From: Roseobacter sp. SK209-2-6
GTDB lineage: Bacteria > Pseudomonadota > Alphaproteobacteria > Rhodobacterales > Rhodobacteraceae
NCBI RefSeq assembly: GCF_000169455.1
Contig: NZ_AAYC01000003.1
Location: 1 to 64,000, forward strand
DNA length: 64,000 nt
Direction of reading: 5' to 3'
Shown here: positions 62,353 to 64,000 of the stretch, one piece after another
How positions within the stretch are numbered: position 1 is the first letter of the stretch
Layout of the letters: every line of letters begins with the position of its first letter
The notes under the pieces: model-generated
The model's database searches: none
Told to the model about the DNA's origin: nothing
Seen by the model: the letters and a program-made list of their open reading frames with translations, nothing else
Translations under genes and position numbers: made by a program

Positions 62353-63588
62353 TTACGGGCTTTCGTACCGTTTTCCACTGAGGATTGGCCGTTGAACCGG
62401 GCCGCGCAGCGCAGGCAGAAATCCCCAAAGGAAGATCAGCCAGCCCAAACACCAAGCCCCTGCTGACAGATAGATCAAGCCCTCGCCATGATCTGGGACA
62501 AACCCCGCCAGGAGACGCAAAGCGGCAGAGAGCCAAACCATAGCAAACCCGATGCAGAAGCCACCCGTGGCCTGCATCCTGCCATCTGGGTGACGGGCAG
62601 CTGCACGGCCAGAAATCGCCATGATCATCAGGCTCATCGCGCCGATACTCAGCCCATGCAGCAGGTCCCGAAGTGGCGGCATCTCCAGATCAGAAAACTG
62701 AGCCGCCAGGCCAGTGCCACCAAGCAAGAGCAATCCGGTTGGTAGCCAAAGATAGGCAAAATGCAGACCGATTAATAACATTGAGCGCAACGCCCGACAG
62801 GTTTGCCAGTGCCGCATGCTCCAGAGCAGAGCTAGGCCCAAGAGGAGTTGCAGTGCAGCTTGGGGCTCTTGCCATTGCAAGAAAGTGACTAGAGTTAACA
62901 AAGCCCAGATAAAAATGGCGGTGGCACGTGGAGCAATGTCATTTCGGACCGGCGCGTCATCCCCATCAAGCGCGAGAGCGTTGCGGGTGAAAGCTGGCAC
63001 TGCACGGCCACCAATCAGGATTATTAATCCCAGAAAGCACAAGAGCGCGAGGTGACCATACTCCATCGCGAGCCATGGATCCCCTGACAAGATAGAGCGA
63101 AGCAGCCAGAGTTGCAGGAAGCCCAGCACCAAGGGAAAGGCGGCGAACCCCAATTTTGCATAGGCTCGTGCTGCGAGCAGCGGCTGGAGAAGCAAAACAG
63201 CCAGAAACAGGAAAAAACCGATTGAGGTGCCAATCATCAACCAGGGCCACAAATGGTCTGCAAAGATCGCAGATAGGCGTCCAAGCCCCCAAAGGCTCAT
63301 CAATATCTTCAGTGGCGCACCGTAGATCAGCGGCCCGCCACCTGTCCAGCTCGGCAGAGCCGTCAACAGATAGCCGCCCAGCGCCGCACCGCCAAAGCCA
63401 AAGAGCATTTCATGTACATGCCATAGGCCCGGATCAAGTCTACTGGGTAGGGTGAAATCAAAAAAGGCGGCAAGGGGCCAGCAAGCGATAGCATAGACCG
63501 CACAGAGGTAAGAGGCCGGAAAAAGCACGCGATGCGGTGCGGCCCAGATCTGGAAATCCCCCTGATTTAGGCTCACATTGTCCGCCAT
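62353..63588 (-). CDS. nnrS: NnrS-family membrane protein
   Basis: NnrS is a heme- and copper-containing membrane protein linked to nitric-oxide stress. The 411-residue protein has about twelve hydrophobic segments and conserved His in LWHVHEMLFGFGGAALGGYL and GLHFAYLWLP. It opens PHRVLFPASYLCAVYAI. The ATG giving MADNVSLNQG is used; a TTG four codons earlier is possible. It lies between ubiV and DUF2478, grouping anaerobic functions. Confidence 0.88.
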   Translation of the reverse strand: MADNVSLNQGDFQIWAAPHRVLFPASYLCAVYAIACWPLAAFFDFTLPSRLDPGLWHVHEMLFGFGGAALGGYLLTALPSWTGGGPLIYGAPLKILMSLWGLGRLSAIFADHLWPWLMIGTSIGFFLFLAVLLLQPLLAARAYAKLGFAAFPLVLGFLQLWLLRSILSGDPWLAMEYGHLALLCFLGLIILIGGRAVPAFTRNALALDGDDAPVRNDIAPRATAIFIWALLTLVTFLQWQEPQAALQLLLGLALLWSMRHWQTCRALRSMLLIGLHFAYLWLPTGLLLLGGTGLAAQFSDLEMPPLRDLLHGLSIGAMSLMIMAISGRAAARHPDGRMQATGGFCIGFAMVWLSAALRLLAGFVPDHGEGLIYLSAGAWCLGWLIFLWGFLPALRGPVQRPILSGKRYESP

Positions 63589-63602
63589 TGATGCCTGCAA
63601 TC

Positions 63603-64000
63603 CTAGGCCGCTGGTTGACTGCCCGACCAGGACACTCCGGTTTCCCCTTTCAGGAAACCGTCACTCAGTCGAATGCCCTCGCCCTGTGCAATAGCCTTGG
63701 CGGACAGTGTCCCAACCGGAAGTGTCCCCTGCAGGCGTTGCCGATAGAGTGTACAGATTTCGCCAAACCCTTTGGATTGGGGGGAAAGACGCAGGGCGGA
63801 AACGCCAGCGGCTTTCAGATCCTCGATCTGGTAGTCCGCGCAGGCGTAGCTATCGGAAAGTGTCTGCACCCCGTTCATGGAAAGAAAGGGTTTACCCTCC
63901 AGGGTGCGCACTTCGAGCCCGTCCGGATCGTCTTCACAAGCGAATTGGCAATTGTCCTTAGTGCGCCCGTGCAGACGCGCATGATAACACCGGCCAGAGA
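63603..64000 (-). CDS. ubiV: UbiV-type U32 protein (5' end outside window)
   Basis: UbiV with UbiU makes oxygen-independent hydroxylations of ubiquinone in anaerobic Q biosynthesis, using 4Fe-4S clusters. The part seen, running off the right edge, has cysteine ligands in GRCYHARLHGRTKDNCQFAC, then LEGKPFLSMNGVQTLSDSY and the C-terminal RLSPQSKGFGEICTLYRQR. The order and the CYHARxHGRxKDNCQF pattern point to UbiV. It neighbours nnrS. Confidence 0.88.
   Translation of the reverse strand, partial: SGRCYHARLHGRTKDNCQFACEDDPDGLEVRTLEGKPFLSMNGVQTLSDSYACADYQIEDLKAAGVSALRLSPQSKGFGEICTLYRQRLQGTLPVGTLSAKAIAQGEGIRLSDGFLKGETGVSWSGSQPAA

Noticed and set aside
1-64000. Mobile element, prophage, toxin-antitoxin or CRISPR system
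   Set aside because: No transposase, integrase, terminal repeats, phage structural genes, regularly spaced repeats or toxin-antitoxin pairs were seen on either strand.

Overview
The window is ordinary chromosome from an alphaproteobacterium, most likely a member of the Rhodobacterales (Roseobacter group, close to Phaeobacter, Leisingera or Ruegeria). The evidence is the duplicated ATP synthase b subunit (b and b'), the ParA-like division ATPase MipZ, the rpsP-bluB-rimM-trmD...rplS-rpmE block, moderately high G+C by eye, and many 4-base start/stop overlaps. I saw no insertion sequence, prophage, integrase, CRISPR array, tRNA or rRNA gene.

Left part (1-16.4 kb): the 5' part of a hybrid sensor kinase running off the left edge; ispH; lysE, a methyltransferase and rnhA; a TRIC-type channel; two small GlsB-like membrane proteins; and a minus-strand operon of three peptide deformylase paralogues followed by fmt (N-formyl removal and addition). 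The third paralogue lacks the catalytic Cys and Glu. Next come a PatB/MalY lyase, an L,D-transpeptidase, a glutathionyl-hydroquinone reductase, two cobalamin genes (cobC, cbiB), a lytic transglycosylase and two secreted small proteins.

Middle (16.5-50 kb): smc; an aminotransferase divergent from a FadR-type regulator; a P-loop kinase with a damaged 5' end; a CoA-transferase; the F0 operon atpI-B-E-F'-F; ArsR, UspA, EamA and LysR-azoR; an aspartate-racemase-like protein; a prolyl-tRNA editing protein; an EF-G-like GTPase; a structured RNA candidate just upstream of ffh; three tandem GNAT acetyltransferases and a chorismate mutase; the ribosome-maturation block with inserted genes (bluB, a 46-residue membrane microprotein, a YegP-like protein and an M20 peptidase); a TPR-sulfotransferase; mipZ; and a class III nucleotide cyclase.

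Right part (49.6-64 kb): a homogentisate cluster with a divergent MarR regulator, hmgA, fahA, an unusual metallo-beta-lactamase-fold protein, a flavin hydroxylase with a 70-residue partner, a VOC protein and maiA. The hydroxylase and small partner resemble a two-component hydroxylase that could make homogentisate. After this come an EamA exporter, a Crp/Fnr regulator divergent from an overlapping P450-alkB operon with a perfect TTGAC-N4-GTCAA dyad between them, and an anaerobic-respiration group (DUF2478, NnrS, UbiV) running off the right edge.

No clear new defence or mobile system is present. The most interesting items are the structured RNA before ffh, the catalytically degenerate deformylase, the P450-alkB operon with its FNR-like box, and the homogentisate hydroxylase pair beside a metal-ligand-poor MBL protein.
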